DNA of 6,519 nucleotides from Accumulibacter sp. (GTDB lineage Bacteria; Pseudomonadota; Gammaproteobacteria; Burkholderiales; Rhodocyclaceae), in assembly GCA_031274075.1 (NCBI GenBank), contig JAISQQ010000194.1, positions 1 to 6,519 of the forward strand, written 5' to 3'. The stretch's first letter is position 1, and every line of letters starts with the position of its first letter. The notes under the pieces are model-generated. The model had not been told where the DNA came from. It saw only the letters and a program-made list of their open reading frames with translations, and did no database searches. A program made the translations under genes and the position numbers. Positions 5,418-6,519 of the stretch are shown here, in pieces.

Positions 5418-6407
5418 TTAACCCACCATTTTCCGGAGGGATACTTTCTGGTTTGACGAAAAGAGGTCACTTTGGTTTTTAGTGAGTCTGTCCAAAGCCA
5501 TTTTGCAATATTCTAGATTGCAATCAATTCCCAAAAAGTGCCGATTTAGACGGGATGCAACAAGTAGTGTTGTTCCGCTTCCAGAGAAAGGATCAAGTAT
5601 CAAACTTTCAGTGAGAGACCCCGCCAAGAGACATGTTTCAACTAGCTTTTCTGGAAATACTGCAAAATGGGCATCTCGATATTTTGATAACGGGATTGAC
5701 CAGACAGTGCGCTTGTTTCTTCCTAATGGATGAAACGCTTGATCCCATCTGCCACGATGAAGATTAGAGTTCCCCGCATTCTTACCTTCTTCTGGCGTTC
5801 CGTTGGCCTTCCCAAAGTGATTTCTTCCCCCTTTCATTTTGCTGTTTTCAGAGAACGTAACGTGTGGCTCTCGAATGGCATCAGCATCGTAATAGTAGTC
5901 AGTTCCTTTTGAGAACATAAAGATGTATTCATGATCTGTCGTCGGGCGCATTTTGACAGAGGAGGGCATTGCATTTGGTTTCTGCCAAATGATGTCTGAA
6001 CGAAGAATCCACCCGTCAGCCACTAAGGCAAGCGCAACGCGCCAAGGCATACCCAATAAGCGGCCATCCGAATATTTGTCGCCGAGATTAAGCCAAAGTG
6101 TGCCATCGTCCTGGAGGACTCGCCGGCATTCACCGAAAATATGAACGAGCTTGGCAATGTACTGTTCGGGTGATTGCTCTTGCCCAAGCTGCCCGTCTGC
6201 CTGATAGTCTCTCTGGCAATAGTACGGAGGGCTTGTGACGATACATTGAACATGCTTGTCAGGTATTGCCTCAAGAGCCATGCCAGCATCGCCATGCAAT
6301 ATGGTGTCTCGGAATGCTGCTGATTCTGGTCTTACTGTATAAGCCCCTTGCTCTTCCTTAAGTACGTGAACAATTTCGTGTGTCTTAATGGCAATTTTTT
6401 CTTTCAT
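5418..6407 (-). CDS. DNA methyltransferase, beta class (N4-cytosine or N6-adenine)
   Basis: Site-specific amino-methyltransferase of 329 residues, complete. It uses S-adenosylmethionine to methylate an exocyclic amino group in DNA. Motif order puts it in the beta class: catalytic motif IV TSPPYY at 58-63 comes first; then NLGDKYSDG (107-115) and LRSDIIWQKPNAMPSS (135-150); an internal target-recognition stretch at about 175-235; then HFAVFPEKL (247-255), the SAM-binding DPFSGSGTT (motif I, 272-280) and LGID (292-295). SPPY, as opposed to DPPY, is common in m4C enzymes but also occurs in m6A ones, so the base is not decided. GGAG lies 11 nt before the ATG, a weak ribosome-binding site. No restriction endonuclease gene is in the window; one could lie upstream beyond 6519, or the enzyme is an orphan of phage or mobile origin. 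Base composition is far lower in GC than the left part of the window, pointing to acquisition by transfer. Confidence 0.92.
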   Translation of the reverse strand: MKEKIAIKTHEIVHVLKEEQGAYTVRPESAAFRDTILHGDAGMALEAIPDKHVQCIVTSPPYYCQRDYQADGQLGQEQSPEQYIAKLVHIFGECRRVLQDDGTLWLNLGDKYSDGRLLGMPWRVALALVADGWILRSDIIWQKPNAMPSSVKMRPTTDHEYIFMFSKGTDYYYDADAIREPHVTFSENSKMKGGRNHFGKANGTPEEGKNAGNSNLHRGRWDQAFHPLGRNKRTVWSIPLSKYRDAHFAVFPEKLVETCLLAGSLTESLILDPFSGSGTTLLVASRLNRHFLGIDCNLEYCKMALDRLTKNQSDLFSSNQKVSLRKMVG

Positions 6408-6431
6408 CGTAAAACTAACTCCGGTTTGAAA

Positions 6432-6452
6432 CCCCGCCCTTCAGGGCGGTGG
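6432..6452. repeat. GC-rich hairpin with TTCA loop upstream of the methyltransferase
   Basis: CCGCCC (6434-6439), loop TTCA, GGGCGG (6444-6449); the stem extends by two more C-G pairs if T6450 is bulged out. CCTTCAGG inside a CCCCG/CGGGG stem is a form I recall at the ends of IS200/IS605-type elements that carry tnpB, near the end of their omega RNA. No tnpB is in view, so the element assignment is inference. Confidence 0.55.
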
Positions 6453-6457
6453 GAGCC

Positions 6458-6483
6458 AAACCCCGGCCTGAAGGCCGGGGTTT
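6458..6483. repeat. perfect 11-bp GC-rich hairpin (terminator-like or IS-end palindrome)
   Basis: AAACCCCGGCC (6458-6468), loop TGAA, GGCCGGGGTTT (6473-6483): the strongest hairpin in the window. On the minus strand the loop reads TTCA, so this hairpin faces the opposite way to the one at 6432-6452. Each strand carries a stem flanked by AAA/TTT, so it could terminate transcription in both directions, in particular insulating the methyltransferase from genes beyond the edge. It may equally be the end palindrome of an IS200/IS605-type element continuing outside the window. Confidence 0.65.
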
Positions 6484-6497
6484 CGGCGACCGTTTTG

Positions 6498-6518
6498 GGA
6501 GGGGATGCAAACCCCTTC
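6498..6518. repeat. third short hairpin at the window edge
   Basis: GGAGGGG (6498-6504) pairs with CCCCTTC (6512-6518) around ATGCAAA, including one G-T wobble. It continues the series of small GC-rich palindromes that starts at 6432, each containing AAACCCC (6429, 6458 and 6509). The window ends here, so it may be part of a longer structure. Confidence 0.4.
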
Positions 6519-6519
6519 C

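Noticed and set aside
5482..6144. Several plus-strand open frames opposite the methyltransferase
   Set aside because: They are short, without recognisable domains or ribosome-binding sites, and antisense to a complete methyltransferase.

Overview
The window reads as a piece of a GC-rich proteobacterial chromosome. A betaproteobacterium is most likely, judging from the protein style, the codon use and the 'WVPAFAGTT'-type intergenic repeat, but no marker gene fixes the taxon. The left two-thirds (about 1-4350) is ordinary host DNA with high GC; line 541-600 counts to 65%. The right part (about 4430-6519) is accessory, and the methyltransferase gene in it is clearly lower in GC; line 5581-5640 counts to 45%.

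Left, sulfur and methionine metabolism: an O-acetylhomoserine sulfhydrylase (metY, 32-1312) is followed on the same strand by a single-domain rhodanese (1516-2010) and a tightly overlapping pair of split YeeE/YedE-type membrane proteins (2219-2665 and 2662-3099; the second is of the DUF6691 kind). A convergent PLP aminotransferase of the methionine/kynurenine aminotransferase type (3156-4349, minus strand) closes the block. Together they suggest uptake of a sulfur compound such as thiosulfate, sulfane-sulfur handling by the rhodanese, fixation of sulfide into homocysteine by MetY, and interconversion of methionine or aromatic amino acids with their keto acids. The functional link is inferred from gene order.

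Between these genes lie three pieces of non-coding structure. A two-hairpin dispersed repeat (2094-2165) is followed by a 21-codon leader ORF that overlaps the start of the first transporter gene. A heptamer-based inverted repeat (3071-3170) sits where the transporter and aminotransferase genes converge, and it supplies the stop codons of both.

Right, accessory region: two direct copies of a short repeat containing 'TTAATCGTGG...CCCTATTATT' (4456-4483 and 5381-5408) bracket a toxin-antitoxin locus of the Tad-Ata/HigBA kind. The toxin is broken by a one-base loss and a nearby one-base gain; the XRE antitoxin downstream is intact. Immediately beyond the second copy is a beta-class DNA methyltransferase (5418-6407, minus strand). 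Its upstream side holds consecutive GC-rich hairpins (6432-6518) that look like the ends of IS200/IS605-type (TnpB) elements, cut by the window edge.
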